DNA of 64,000 nt from Gonocerus acuteangulatus (GCA_946811695.1 OX328126.1:10391246-10455245); one strand, 5' to 3'. Counted from the stretch's first letter, positions 22,247 to 32,800 are shown. Numbers and translations are program-made. Notes: generated by a model from the letters alone, not told the origin.

Positions 22247-22449
22247 GACTTCTGCTAGGCTCAGCAAGCACCTGTTGGTAGTTGTGTATTCAACTTCTAT
22301 GGGAATATGCATATGAAATTTAAGGTATTATATATATATATATATAATACCTTAATTATTTAATATAATACCTTAAATTTCATATGCATATTCCCATAGA
22401 AGTTGAATACACAACTACCAACAGGTGCTTGCTGAGCCTAGCAGAAGTC

Positions 22450-22620
22450 CTATTTCGCCCTATATTGTCTAGAACCCAGATAATCCCAGATGGGAACTCC
22501 ATCCTGATGATGATGGGGAGTGGATTGCCCAGAACAATCGACAAGGGATCGATTTCCTCCCAAGATTACAGGAGGTTCCTCTTCTCCTGGTAATAACCAT
22601 CTCCCGTTTCCTATAGTCAT
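22450..22620 (-). CDS. mirror copy of the 56-codon ORF in the right arm
   Basis: Same frame on the minus strand, start CAT at 22618-22620. One difference from the left copy changes HHHQDR to HHHQDG. It exists because the arm is duplicated in inverse orientation. Confidence 0.25.
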   Translation of the reverse strand: MTIGNGRWLLPGEEEPPVILGGNRSLVDCSGQSTPHHHQDGVPIWDYLGSRQYRAK

Positions 22621-22753
22621 AATGGGGCTATCATTATCTCCATATCACGTAGATCCATACTCTCAAGAGAAGTTTTCAAAAATCATGGGGAACCATAAGA
22701 TTCACAAGATTGAAAATTATATCTCATGTGATAAATTGAAGACGTGATCATAA

Positions 22754-22754
<1 letters not shown>

Positions 22755-22823
<69 letters not shown>
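22755..22823. repeat. (CT)n(TA)n microsatellite
   Basis: CT units to 22777, then TA units up to the ACAGGGTGTCCCAG end of the next element. Confidence 0.95.
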
Positions 22824-22827
<4 letters not shown>

Positions 22828-23937
22828 GGTGTCCCAGTATATGTGTCCACCCCCTTTTCCTCCTAGAGTTGTTGGAATTTCGAAATGAAACTTGGTAGGT
22901 CTTAGTTATGTTGCATGAGGTTACTTTTGAAGGTTTAGTTGACTTTGTAACATTTTCCAGTTTTTCTCCAGCACATCTCTAAGTCTTGATTCTCCATTGG
23001 CGACATGTATATTTTTATGACGAATTCTGATAGAAAATTTAATTTTAAGACTAATTTACTCCGAGACATCTTTTGATCCGACGCACCGTTTTCGCGGAAA
23101 ACGCAAAAAACTTGAAAATATCGCCCTTTTGTAGACAAATTCCTATTTATCACTGAAACCAAGCCTTGTACGTAAAAATACCTCAATCTGAATGTTGTAG
23201 CCTATTAATTTTCCTTTCAGATGATACCAAGATCAAAGTTGTAGATTAAATATTTAACGGGGTATTATGAATGAAAACAAAGGCCAATTTTTTTTTTTTT
23301 AGTTTTATGATATAATAATTTCGTATGGAAAAATAAATTTATTCTGTTCTGTTTTATAATAATTTTTATATACTTTTTTCATAAAGGAAATAAGTACTTT
23401 TTTTTATTGTTTATGTCAGCTACTTTTTTTTTCCTATTCATATCGATTTTCTGAATTGTTACTTTTTAAATCTTTTAAGGTATATTTTTCATTCATAATA
23501 TCCCGTTAAATATTAAACCTACAACTTTGATCTTGGTATCACCTGAAAGGAAAATCAATAGGCTACAACGTTTGTATCGAGGTGTGTTTTCGTAAAAGGC
23601 ATGGTTTCACTGATAAACAGGAATTTGTCTACAAAAGGGCGATATTTTTAAGTTTTTTTGCGTTTTACGCGCAAACGGTGCGTCGGATGAAAAGATGTCT
23701 CGGAATAAATTAGTCTTAAAATTAAATTTTCTATCAGAATTCGTCATAAAAAATACCTGCCGCCATTAGAAAATCAAGAGTTAGATGCGCTGTAGAAAAA
23801 CTGGAGAATGTTACAAAGTCAACTAAACCAGGTTTTAAAAGAAACATCATGCAACATAACTAAGACCTACCAAGTTTCATTTCGAAATTCCAACAACTCT
23901 AGGAGGAAAAGGGGGTGGACACATATACTGGGATACC

Positions 23938-23938
<1 letters not shown>
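22824..23938. mobile_element. 1.1-kb foldback transposon with ACAGGGTGTCCCAG end
   Basis: Arms of about 465 bp (22824-23290 and 23478-23938), roughly 90% matching, around a 190-bp T-rich loop. The left end is ACAGGGTGTCCCAGTATATG; the right end reads, inverted, AAGGGTATCCCAGTATATG. Each arm holds a diverged copy of the 144-bp unit of the 20-21 kb array (AATGTTGTAGCCTATTAATT, GATGATACCAAGATCAAAG). Both ends sit in TA runs, consistent with TA targets. No transposase. Confidence 0.85.

Positions 23939-24020
<82 letters not shown>
23939..24020. repeat. (TA)n microsatellite, about 40 units
   Basis: Uninterrupted TA on the right side of the foldback. Confidence 0.97.
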
Positions 24021-24022
<2 letters not shown>

Positions 24023-24096
24023 ATTTTTATTATTAGATATACATTTTATCACAAAAATTATATGTATGAAAAAATGTAGATCAACACCACCAACCA

Positions 24097-24165
24097 CACA
24101 TTTCTATCTCTCTCCGTTTCAGAAATATGGCCTTCTAAAGGCTCTTTAGAAAAAAAACCCTGTTT
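24097..24165 (+). repeat. outer repeat arm shared with 27290-27360
   Basis: AGAAATATGGCCTTCTAAAG and CTCTTTAGAAAAAAA here are mirrored at 27304-27350 (CTAAAGAACCTTTAGAAGGC, CATATTTCTAGAACGGAG). The two could be ends of one decayed 3.2-kb element or two separate copies. Confidence 0.5.
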
Positions 24166-24800
24166 TTCGTAGTACAACTCCTATTTTCTCTGCTTGCACA
24201 CATTTTTTTTTCAAACAATTCATAACTTTCTTTAAATCATCATTAAATTTTCTTCAAATCTAATTCACATTCAATGTTCACAATCATCTGATTCAAACCG
24301 TAATATCAATTCAAAAAGAAGAAATTAATAAAAGCTTCTGGTTAGTGACAAATTTTCGAAAATCACTACTCTCCCCCCAAAAAAACCTGGAGGCTGCCGA
24401 ATCACACAAAAGTTGTAGAATTTAATCAGCTATCCAACGGTATAGTGATTATTTCTCAATTTCATAATGTAATTTGAATTCTAGAGTGAAAAAAACATAA
24501 AATAAATAATAGTAGTATCATGTTTATTTTCTTGATATTATCTGAAATAACTGAAATTTATATATAATGATTATAGCGAGTTTTACATTTAAGTTGAAAA
24601 AAAAAATACATCGAAAATGTCAAACGTTCTTAGAGCTGGCCTCCTTGCAGAACATTGGATGTGTATTAGATTTAAAGAAACGTTAATGCTGATTTCAAAA
24701 ATGTAATGAATCGTTGAAAATAAAATCATTGAAAAAAAAGCAGAGAAAAAAGGAGTTGTACTACGAAAAACAGTTTTTTTTTTTGTTTTTAGCGCGGTTC
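24140..24800. repeat. imperfect foldback, about 0.65 kb
   Basis: TTTTTCGTAGTACAACTCCT and TTCTCTGCTT near 24162-24200 are mirrored near 24737-24775 as AGGAGTTGTACTACGAAAAA. Inner parts (AAATCTAATTCACATTCAAT against ATTGGATGTGTATTAGATTT) also match. Confidence 0.75.
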
Positions 24801-24900
24801 CTCCCTCCCCCGTAGGGAGGAACCCCGCTTATAAGGTTGATACAATGAAACAATCCGAAAGTGCCGACTAGAAAATTTCGCGTTTCAGAACCCCTAGAGA
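24785..24900 (+). repeat. H-family repeat with strong hairpin
   Basis: GGTTCCTCCCT pairs with AGGGAGGAACC (11 bp) around CCCCCGT, followed by CGCTTATAAGGTTGATACAA. Relatives are at 29695, 31575 and 52205. Confidence 0.6.
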
Positions 24901-25009
24901 CCGAAAATAACGTTGGTTCTTACGTATCTGTCTAACATTATTTATACAGGTAATCTGAAAAGCAGATATATCTATCTTTGAGGATAACATTACACCAATC
25001 TATTTCAAG
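24901..25009. other. short spacer, nothing recognised
   Basis: Ordinary AT-rich sequence. Confidence 0.4.
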
Positions 25010-25740
25010 CATTAACTATATCTGAACATAAACAATACAGACACAAACTAAACAGTTTGATATGAACAAATTGCAGCATTAAATACATATTAATTGGTGA
25101 ATTACTCTGTAGCGAAAAACAATAACAATAATAACAAGCAATGTAGTAATAATGTGTAATATAAGTATATAGATAATGAAAAGGAATAATGAAATAATAT
25201 AAGTATATAGATAATGATAAGTATAATGTATCGATAATGATAAGTATAATGTATAGATAATGATAAGTATAATGATAAGTATAAAGTATGTATAATATAA
25301 TGATAAGCAATATAAGTATATAGATAATGATAAGGAATAATGTAATAATAATGTGTAATAAAAGTATATATATATAATAATAAGGAATAATGTAATAATA
25401 ATAATGTGTAATATAAATATATATATAATAATAAGGAATAATGTATTAATAATAATATTAATGAATAAAATAATTATATAGATATATTAATGAACGCTAT
25501 AAGCCTATAGATATTAATAATGTATAATGTATGTATAATGTAAATATAAACAATTAACATAGATATAGTGCAATAATATAAGCATATGTATATATGAGTG
25601 TGTATGTGTATGAATGTAATCATTGTTATCATCATTTATTTAATCATCATTTATTGTGTAACTAATTTTGTAAACATGTAATCATCATTTATTGTCATAG
25701 AGTATATCGCTAAAAACTGCGAAACTTTTAATAAATAAAT
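25010..25740. repeat. degenerate low-complexity repeat
   Basis: Variants of ATATAAGTATATAGATAATG and GATAAGTATAATG repeat irregularly to about 25600, then ATCATCATTTATTG twice and AATAAATAAATAAATAA. Not coding. Confidence 0.85.
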
Positions 25741-25764
25741 AAATAAATAACGTTGGTTCAAATT

Positions 25765-25815
<51 letters not shown>

Positions 25816-25970
25816 CTGTTCGCTCATTTCTGGCTTCCCTAATGGTCCGATTCTGATGAAATTTGGTACAAAAATCCGTCGTCCAATTTAAAAGGTCAAG
25901 TTCGTTAACGAGCAGAATCCGCCCACTGGAAGATGGCGTTTGGGGCGAAATTCGCGAAAAAAAAAATCGT
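25765..25970. repeat. (TA)n plus TTTGTCTGTTCGCT repeat end
   Basis: TA run to about 25811, then TTTGTCTGTTCGCTCATTTC and GATGAAATTTGGTACAAAAA. The same arrangement (TA run, TGTCTGTT, AAACTTGGTA) is at 29880-30050 and, inverted, at 42.5 kb. Confidence 0.6.
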
Positions 25971-26059
25971 AACGCTTACGCTTTTGAGTTCATAAGCTTG
26001 TAAGTACTCAAGGCGATAGCTTTAACCGTTTTCGAGAAAATTGGAAAATAATTTTTGAA

Positions 26060-27045
26060 TACCGTTTTTGGTTTGGGTACTTAAAATCATGGGATTCAGT
26101 TGAAACATTTTCTACTTTCATTAAAACTAATATGTTGAAATTTTTGTTACGTTTGGAGTTTAGGAAGGGTTAGAATAAAATATTTTATTAACAGACATAA
26201 AAAGTTTTGGTAACTTTGTATACTTTCCTTAATATCTCGAAAAAGGTTGAGAATCTTGGTAAACCGAAGAATACCTTTAGAAAGCTTATTAAACGCTCTA
26301 AAAAAAAGGTTCTAATGAAAGTTTTGATTAGGCGATGTCAATCGGAGAAATAAGAGCTTAAAACTTTAAAGTAATTGATTTCGCTTATTCGAACTGTTCT
26401 TTTTGTCTGTTTTTTATTCCTTGTTATTTTTTAATTGCTTATTGTTGGATAATGTATTTGAAAATAAAACAGGTTAAGAAAAATAAGAAAAACAATTTAA
26501 TGTTATAGATATGGATTTCCAAGATATATAGCTTTTCAACTGCCTAGCGTCCTTCCTAGGGAGGGTTCTTTGTCTTTGATTTTGGTACTTAGAATTATGG
26601 GATACAGTTGAAACATTTTATGCACGTTCGAGTTTCATCAACACTAATATGTTGAAATTTTTGTTACGTTTAGAGTAAAGTAAGGGTTAGAATAAAATAT
26701 TTTATTAACAGACAAAAAAAGTTTTGGTAGCTTTGTATAATTTCGTTAGTATCTCGAAAACCGTTGACAATCTTGTGAAGCGGAAGATTACCATTCGGAA
26801 GCTTACTAAATGCTCTACAAAAAAGGTTCTGAAGAAAGTTTTAATTAGGCGATGTCAACCGGAGAAAAAAGTGCTTAAAGCTTTAAATTAATTGATTTCG
26901 TTTATTCCAATGGTTCTTTTTGTCTGTTTTATTTCTTGTTATTTTTTAATTGCTTATAGTTGGATAATGTATTTGACAATAAAACTGGTTAAGTAAAATA
27001 ACAAAAACAATTTATTGTTAGAAATATAGATTTCCAAGATTCCAA
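26060..27045. repeat. direct duplication, two units of about 505 bp
   Basis: Unit 1 (about 26066-26530) and unit 2 (about 26571-27035) share, in order, GATTCAGTTGAAACATTTT-like DNA, AATATGTTGAAATTTTTGTT, TTAGAATAAAATATTTTATT, AAGTTTTGGTA, TTAGGCGATGTCAA and TTATTTTTTAATTGCTTAT. They are roughly 85-90% alike with small indels. No ORF. The TATCTCGAAAA part echoes the element cores at 20-23 kb. Confidence 0.85.
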
Positions 27046-27121
27046 GACCTTGTCACTAGCGGGTCCGTTTCTAGTGTAGCAGACCCTTCCAGGTAAGATT
27101 GTAAATCATGACCTTTCAACA

Positions 27122-27195
27122 CTTTACTACTCACAGGAATGGCGTTAGTGACCTTAAGGGTTGACACGCCATTTTAATAATTAATTTTAAAAAAA
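27122..27195 (+). mobile_element. SINE-like 3' tail, third hairpin type
   Basis: AATGGCGT (27138-27145) pairs perfectly with ACGCCATT (27166-27173) around TAGTGACCTTAAGGGTTGAC, followed by an A-rich end. The loop resembles the S2 tail core while the stem differs. The inverted sister is at 54922-54983. Confidence 0.6.
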
Positions 27196-27254
27196 GACTG
27201 GTGGAACCAAAATAATAACTGCTTCTATTTTAATCTTTCCAAATTAGACTAGGG

Positions 27255-27360
27255 ATATGAACGGAACCGCGCTAAGATGATGCAGTCCTGCGAGACGGAC
27301 TTTTTTTTCTAAAGAACCTTTAGAAGGCCATATTTCTAGAACGGAGTGATATAGAAATGT
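27255..27360 (-). repeat. dispersed CGTCTCGCAGGACT motif plus arm shared with 24.1 kb
   Basis: The minus strand gives GTCCGTCTCGCAGGACTG and CATCTTAGCGCGGTTCC; to the right lies the mirrored AGAAGGCCATATTTCT arm. Confidence 0.55.
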
Positions 27361-28019
27361 ATCAGAATTTCCACTTTGAAACTCCTGATAACAGTTCTCT
27401 AGATTTATTCAATAGTAAATTTTAAGCAATAAATTTTCTACAAATTCTACAATATTTAGTTACGGACTGACAAGAAAAAACTTTCTTTAAAATAACATAA
27501 AAAAATACAGGGAATCCAAAATGAATAAAAAGTTTATGAAATCGGATATTCGTAGAAATTCTATTCAATGAGAAAACTTCTGTTTTATTTCAGATTTAAA
27601 TAAGAAAAGAGTGTTTTTGTAGACGAATTTTCCTCTTTAACGAAGTTGATCCTTTTTCATTTTTTTTTTTCTTTTTCCACGTAAGGACACATTAAATATT
27701 CTTTCTGATATTTCCTTTCTCTGGTATTTAGAATTCCTCTTCTTCGCTTCTTAAATTAGAATTTATTAAAATCTTCATTGATCGTCCAAACCAAAATTGA
27801 CCCCAGTTAAAATATATGTATACATGTGTTGTTGTTAAGACTATGCCGAAGCTTGTTTTCATTTTTTTTTTTTTTTTTTTTTTCTGACAGGAAGCTAGAT
27901 ATAAATTATTCCGGACGGAGATTCCTAATTTTTTCCACCGGTCGTTACGTTTGTTATATTGGAACTAAACGCGGAATAAGTCTTAAGTGTCCTGAAAGAA
28001 AGATGAGTTGCGCACGGAC
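27361..28019. other. no feature recognised
   Basis: AT-rich with T runs. Near 27790 there is AATTGACCCCAGTTAAAATA, similar to the 3' side of the H repeat at 29.8 kb. No gene. Confidence 0.4.
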
Positions 28020-28168
28020 TTCTAGGTTATTACCGCCGACATCCATGGTGCAGCAGGGAATTTTTACAACGGGCCCTGAAATGAGAAAAATCCTTGCTCA
28101 ACGGGGGGCTCGAACACTTAACTCCCGCATGAGAATCAAAGGCGTTACCCACTAGACTGCAGGGAGAC
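28020..28168 (-). mobile_element. S2 SINE, diverged copy
   Basis: TAGGTTATTACCGCCGACAT, GGTGCAGCAGGGAATTTTTA, box B as GGGCTCGAACACTTAAC and CCACTAGACTGCAGGGAGA. Same order as other S2 copies on the minus strand. The long plus-strand open frame across it is fortuitous. Confidence 0.8.
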
Positions 28169-28280
28169 GCCCCAATTTCTAAATTTGCCGGTATAGCCTG
28201 TAATTTGTACTGTAAGAAAAATCATAGTACTGGAAGTCAGCAGAACTGAACATCTGCGGTCCGTCAAACATTCTTTACAC

Positions 28281-28490
28281 ACTAGGGTTCAACAAACCCT
28301 AAGGGGTCAGCTTAGTGGCTCTGTCACGTTTTAGTAATCCTAGCAGCCTGTATGCTTTGATCCTCGATGGATATACCTCTATACACCTATGGTTTAACAA
28401 TCCCTAAGAGGTCAGCTTAGTGGCTCTGTCACGTTTTAGTAATCCTAGCAGCCTGTATGCTTTGATCCCCCATGGCTATACGCGTAACAT
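28281..28490 (+). repeat. 105-bp direct duplication, tRNA-like
   Basis: GGTCAGCTTAGTGGCTCTGT ... GCCTGTATGCTTTGATCC occurs at 28305 and 28410. The first part resembles a tRNA A box and GCTTTGATCC a decayed B box, so a SINE origin is possible. Confidence 0.7.
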
Positions 28491-29694
28491 CGTGCATAGA
28501 GAAGCATTAGGCACTGTAAAGTTGATTTTTTTTAAATACCAATACGACGGTGTTTATACTGCAAAATAAACAAAAAGATTTATTCAAAAATGCTGCCCTA
28601 TGTTCACTATCCACGAGAATATGACACCATAATTTTATGAGATAATTGATCTTGCCGTAAAGAAATGTGAAAGAATTAAAGTTGGTTGAGACTGGAGATC
28701 AAAGGGGTGTTTTAATCATATTTATTTTTGACTTCATAAAGAGTATCGTTTTAAAACGTCAGTTTAACGATATATAAATAAGCAAACACGAAGCACGTCA
28801 TAACCAAGCATCTTTTGAAAAGCTATTAACTTTACATATACTAGAGTTTTGAGTTCTATTTTAGTCTCGGAAGGAAGTATGAGGTAGAGGGTATAGAAAA
28901 GCGTTAAGTGCTTTTTAAGTCGATGTGAACTGGGTATAGAAGCAACATGGTGGTAAAGGAGACAAATTCTATCCTTATTACTGCTTATCCATCAGCTGTT
29001 CTTCGGGGGGGGGGAGGTCCTCTGACAGCTGTCAGCTCTAGCGGGATTAAAGTTCCGCCTATTAAAAGAGGAATGGGATAATAGACTCTGTCACGTTCCA
29101 CAACCAATTTGCATACTGTATTACAGCAGGCGGAAATTCAGGTTCCTCTCGCTAGAACATCGACAAGATTATATCAATTAATATCTTGGTAGATTGTGAA
29201 GAATCTTTTAAGGCCATTTTTGCCGTAACAGGTAACAAGGTTACGCAAGGGTTTTACGTCCTTTATGACTGCAGAATTCGCCAAAATATTGAACGGTCAT
29301 CTGTTACGCTCTATAAGTAGTAACAGTTTACTTACAGACCTCGGCAAGATGGAACGTCTCCACCAGTTGACAGCTGTTCATCGACAAAGAGCCCGAACTG
29401 CTTTATCAGTCGTCAGTAATGAGGACTCGGCAGCATCTGCCTGCTCAAGCAGTTAATGAATCAGTGGAGCGGTTGCCTTCGACTGCTCCAACATGCGGTT
29501 ACAGGGTTAATCGACAAACAACCTGAAATGCTTTAACAGTCTTCCGCATGAGGGGCTCCGGTGCTATTCTCAGCAGATGACGTAAATGTACCCATCGTCA
29601 TTATATAAAAACACCAATTTCCAGAATATTAATGAAAAATGAAAGTAGATAAAAGCAACATCCTAACGAAAATTAAGGAAAGGTGTGTTGTTTC
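28491..29694. other. no gene recognised
   Basis: Contains a weak internal duplication (about 29382-29445 against 29512-29575, TCGACAAA...GCTTTA.CAGTC) and a G10-type run near 29006. The 63-codon frame at 29265 lies over this duplication and shows no motif. Confidence 0.4.
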
Positions 29695-29820
29695 TTTTTA
29701 GCACTTTCCTCCGAAGGAAAGTAGCTATTGAGGTTGGACTCATGACGGAATTTTTGAAAAATTTCTTCAAATCTTTATCGATCCTACCTAGTAGACACCG
29801 AAAATGACCCCCGTTAAAAT
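29695..29820 (+). repeat. H-family repeat with perfect hairpin
   Basis: ACTTTCCT pairs with AGGAAAGT around CCGA, then AGCTATTGAGGTTGGACTCA. Nearly identical to 31575-31680 for about 100 bp; the right side enters a CT/TA microsatellite. Confidence 0.8.
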
Positions 29821-29828
29821 TTATATAT

Positions 29829-29946
<118 letters not shown>

Positions 29947-29984
29947 CTGTTAACACCATAGCGGCCAGAGTTTTTGTTTTTTCG

Positions 29985-30372
29985 TCACGAAACTTGGTAT
30001 ATAGCATTCAATTAGCAAACGATTGAACGAGTTCGTTAACCACCAAAATCGGTACACCGGAAGGGGGGGGGGGTTTACCCCGAATCCAAAACACTAATTT
30101 GACCATTTCAGCCGTAATATTTGTTATATTTCAACGAAACTTGGTATTCGTAGTGGTAATATAGAGAGAAAAGGGAGATATAAAAATGAACTAAATCGGT
30201 TCATAAGGAGGGGGGGGGGGGTTACTCCGGACCGACAATACCAATTCGCCACTACCAGCCGTGATTTTAGGTATATTTCGACGAAACTCGGTATTCGTAG
30301 TGGTAATCTACAGGTAAATATGTGATGTAAAAATAAACTAAATCGGTTCATTAGGAGGGGGGTTTATTTTGC
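29985..30372. repeat. 148-bp tandem repeat, 3 diverged copies
   Basis: CGAAACTTGGTAT-type blocks at 29987, 30134 and 30283, each followed by AACTAAATCGGTTCAT-type DNA and a G-run (GGAGGGGGG). It begins next to the TA run at 29942, as in other microsatellite-linked repeats here. Confidence 0.8.
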
Positions 30373-30828
30373 TCATCAAAGTAGCCTGAAATATGGGACT
30401 CTATTTTCGACATGCTCCGTTTCATAAATATTACAGAAATGTAGATAATTGTATCACATGAGGAGAATAATTTTTAAGTAGAATAATGGCAGCTGTAATA
30501 AATTAATGTTGGCACAATATAAATTTGATACCAGAAACATATGGATTATTTCAAGATTTTTTTTTTGTTTTTAATTTATATAATGTTACTCAGAGATGCT
30601 ACAGTATGTTCAAAATATTATGCATATATCATAAACCGTTATCGATTCCATCCTGAGGTGGGTTGACTTTCTTCTTTGTTTGACTCGATAAAAAAATCCC
30701 ACTTCATCATAATTGTTCAAATTATTCAGATACTCTTGCCATTGGACGTCATGTTACCCGAAAATTTTGTTAGCAAAAATATTCCTGGTATAGGTTTTTG
30801 TATTCTTAAAATTTATTTTAGGTATTTA

Positions 30829-30888
<60 letters not shown>

Positions 30889-31185
30889 CAAAATATTGAT
30901 AATACAGGAAGGTTAATAAATAAAATTTGTGAATTTTTTTATTGAAATAACTTTTGCAATCACCCCTGCCTGTATTAAGCCTCCCCTGCCTTCTTGGATA
31001 ACACTGATGTTCCCTTTATTTTCCAGAAGGTTAGCCTGCTCACTTCAGGTATTACACGTGTAGGATCATTTCCACCCACGAGGGTAGCGTGATTCTCCAT
31101 CGTTTCCTTCAGAATGACTTTAAGAAGTAAAAGCTCTCCAGAGACTTCACTGTTAGTAGTAGTAGTATTTGCTTTTATGCATTTA
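30373..31185. other. no gene recognised; (TA)n at 30835-30883
   Basis: AT-rich. One TA run of about 24 units. No supported coding sequence. Confidence 0.5.
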
Positions 31186-31329
31186 CTGTCGTTAAAAGTA
31201 AACTTGACAAGTGATACTATACTGTCGTTAAAAGTAAACTTGACAAGTGATACTATACTGTCGTTAAAAGTAAACTTGACAAGTGATACTATACTGTCGT
31301 TAAAAGTAAACTTGACAAGTGATACTATA
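31186..31329. repeat. 36-bp minisatellite, 4 identical copies
   Basis: CTGTCGTTAAAAGTAAACTT + GACAAGTGATACTATA starts at 31186, 31222, 31258 and 31294. The copies look identical. The period is a multiple of 3, so one frame stays open (LSLKVNLTSDTI per unit), without other signs of a gene. Confidence 0.97.
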
Positions 31330-31574
31330 CGCCAATGATTTGCACACAGTAATTTATAGTGCTTCTCTAAAAGTATACGTGTAATGAAGAGCTAACTACT
31401 CATATAATTTAGTCCAGGGGGTATCTGTAAAGAAAAAAAAAAATCTTTATTTTGATATTGAGGAGAAGGGTACGCTAATAACAAGAATATCATAGAAATA
31501 ACTTAAAAAACTATAATTTACTCATAAATAAATCGGAATATTCCCAAGACATTCTTTTTGCAATAATATAAAAA

Positions 31575-31680
31575 TCACGTTTTAGCACTTTCCTCCGAAG
31601 GAAAGTAGCTATTGAGGTTGCACTCATGACTGAATTTTTTAAAAATGTCTTCAAATCTTTATCGATCCTACCTAGTAGAC
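31575..31680 (+). repeat. H-family repeat, copy next to the pseudogene
   Basis: TTTTAGCACTTTCCTCCGAA, GGAAAGTAGCTATTGAGGTT and CTTTATCGATCCTACCTAGT match 29695-29800 closely. It abuts the pseudogene at 31680. Confidence 0.8.
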
Positions 31681-32045
31681 ATTCACATTCATGACACAGC
31701 CGAGATTTTCTTGAAAAAAGTCCAAATGAGAGTGCAGAAAATTCACTTTCATACTCATATCGCAGCCCAGCTTTCGAAAATATATTTCCAAAATTTTGGT
31801 AATTTCCCAAAACGTTTTCGATGACACTCTTAAAACCAGTCCATGCCTGCTTTTAAACATCTGTCATCGTTTAATAACGTAACAGAAATCGACTTTCTAA
31901 TTTTTGGCCCAACAAATATTCCCTCTTTATGTTTAGCATCAGATATTGCAGGGAACATCTTGCAGATATATTTGTAGCAGTTGTCATTCTTATTCAAAAC
32001 CTTCAGATAATGCTCCATTAAGCTTAATTCTATGTGCAAAGGTGG
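31680..32045 (-). pseudogene. fragment of an uncharacterised arthropod protein family
   Basis: On the minus strand from about 32039 the frame reads YKYICKMFPAISDAKHKEG then GIFVGPKIRKSI. After a stop and frame changes it resumes as GCDMSMKVNFLHSHLDFFQ then ENLG. The order FP.ISDAK.KEGIFVGP.IRK ... MS.KV.FLHSHLDFF.ENLG is one I know from many uncharacterised, often multi-copy proteins of arthropod genomes, possibly transposon-linked; its function is not known to me. The expected downstream GERFHQD-like block is missing because similarity stops where the H repeat begins. At least one stop and two frame shifts. Identification is from memory of motif order, not a search. Confidence 0.5.
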
Positions 32046-32188
32046 TAAAAGAACATTTTTGGAGTCTACAAAACACTTATGAATTACACCTTTTTATTCC
32101 TGGCACGAGATTGTCCCTCTGCAACCAATTTTTTTTCTGACTGCAAGATAAGTCAAATAATAAATAACCCCAAAGATAATTTACAGTT

Positions 32189-32800
32189 AAGATCACCAGG
32201 TGTCTACAGTATCCCATGCTAAGATCACCAGGTGTCTATAGTATCCCATGCTCCTGCGGAAAAGAATATATTGGACAGACAGGAAGATTGGTGTGCACTA
32301 GAATAACAGAACATATGAAGACGGTTAAGAATGGCAACTTTGAAAAATCGGCGGTAGCAGAACATTTTTATAACACTAATCATGCTATCCAGTTCGACCA
32401 AGTAAGCATTCTGGCGAAAATACAAAATTATCAAGAACGGATCATAAGGGAAGCCATAGAAATAGTACGATGCCCGGAAAATTTCAACAAAGAAGATGGG
32501 TACAAGCTCAGCAAATTGTGGCATCCGGTAATTAAACCTAGAGAAAAAAGAAAAAACGAAATTCAGCCAATCAATGATCCAGATGGGACCCACCGACCAG
32601 AATCAAGCAAGACCGGGTCCAACCAACCAGGGACATGGAAGAGCAGACTACGCCCGCGGATGAATACAAAGAGAGGTATTTATACAGAAGAACTAGAAGA
32701 ACATCCTCATTCTCAGACTAAGCCCTGAGGAAGCTGGCACTATGACTAGCGAAACGTCGGCAAAGAAGTTTGTGACAAGGTCAATACCAGAAGACTATAA
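32189..32800 (+). mobile_element. Penelope-like element, 3' part
   Basis: GIY-YIG coding end plus a terminus with CCTGAGGAAGCTGGCACTAT and GCGAAACGTCGG, typical of Penelope-like elements. Its 5' edge is a 32-bp tandem duplication (32189-32220 and 32221-32252, one difference) covering the start of the GIY motif. The reverse transcriptase half is absent, so the copy is 5'-truncated. Confidence 0.8.
32216..32728 (+). pseudogene. GIY-YIG endonuclease domain of a Penelope-like element
   Basis: An open frame of 170 codons. GIY-YIG signature: GVYSIPCSCGKEYIGQTGR at about residues 6-24 (GVY ... YIG). Next come the conserved arginine and EH of RITEHMK (about 29-35), AVAEHFYNTNH, and the acidic RIIREAIEI at about 75-83, which supplies the expected glutamate. 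The following HPVIKPREKR and a polar tail precede the stop. In these elements the endonuclease lies C-terminal to the RT and nicks DNA for target-primed reverse transcription. The domain itself looks intact, but no RT precedes it and the ATG at 32216 is created by the 32-bp duplication, so expression as a functional protein is unlikely. Confidence 0.85.

Larger units (their letters stand above)
22013..22632. repeat. near-perfect palindrome with TA-rich centre and an extra direct repeat
   Basis: Arms at about 22066-22325 and 22371-22632 are reverse complements with very few differences over about 260 bp. The centre (22326-22370) is TA-rich. The outer left flank (22016-22063) repeats the inner end of the left arm (22271-22320: GTTGTGTATTCAACTTCTAT) in direct orientation. 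Such identity implies recent origin or gene conversion between arms. Confidence 0.9.

Noticed and set aside
23808..24149. Overlapping ORFs across the (TA)n run at 24 kb and other TA runs
   Set aside because: Tyr-Ile repeats come from TA microsatellites read in frame.
24097..27360. A single 3.2-kb element bounded by the arms at 24.1 and 27.3 kb
   Set aside because: The arms match only over about 50 bp, the interior is a patchwork of other repeats, and no target duplication is seen. Kept as two repeat arms.
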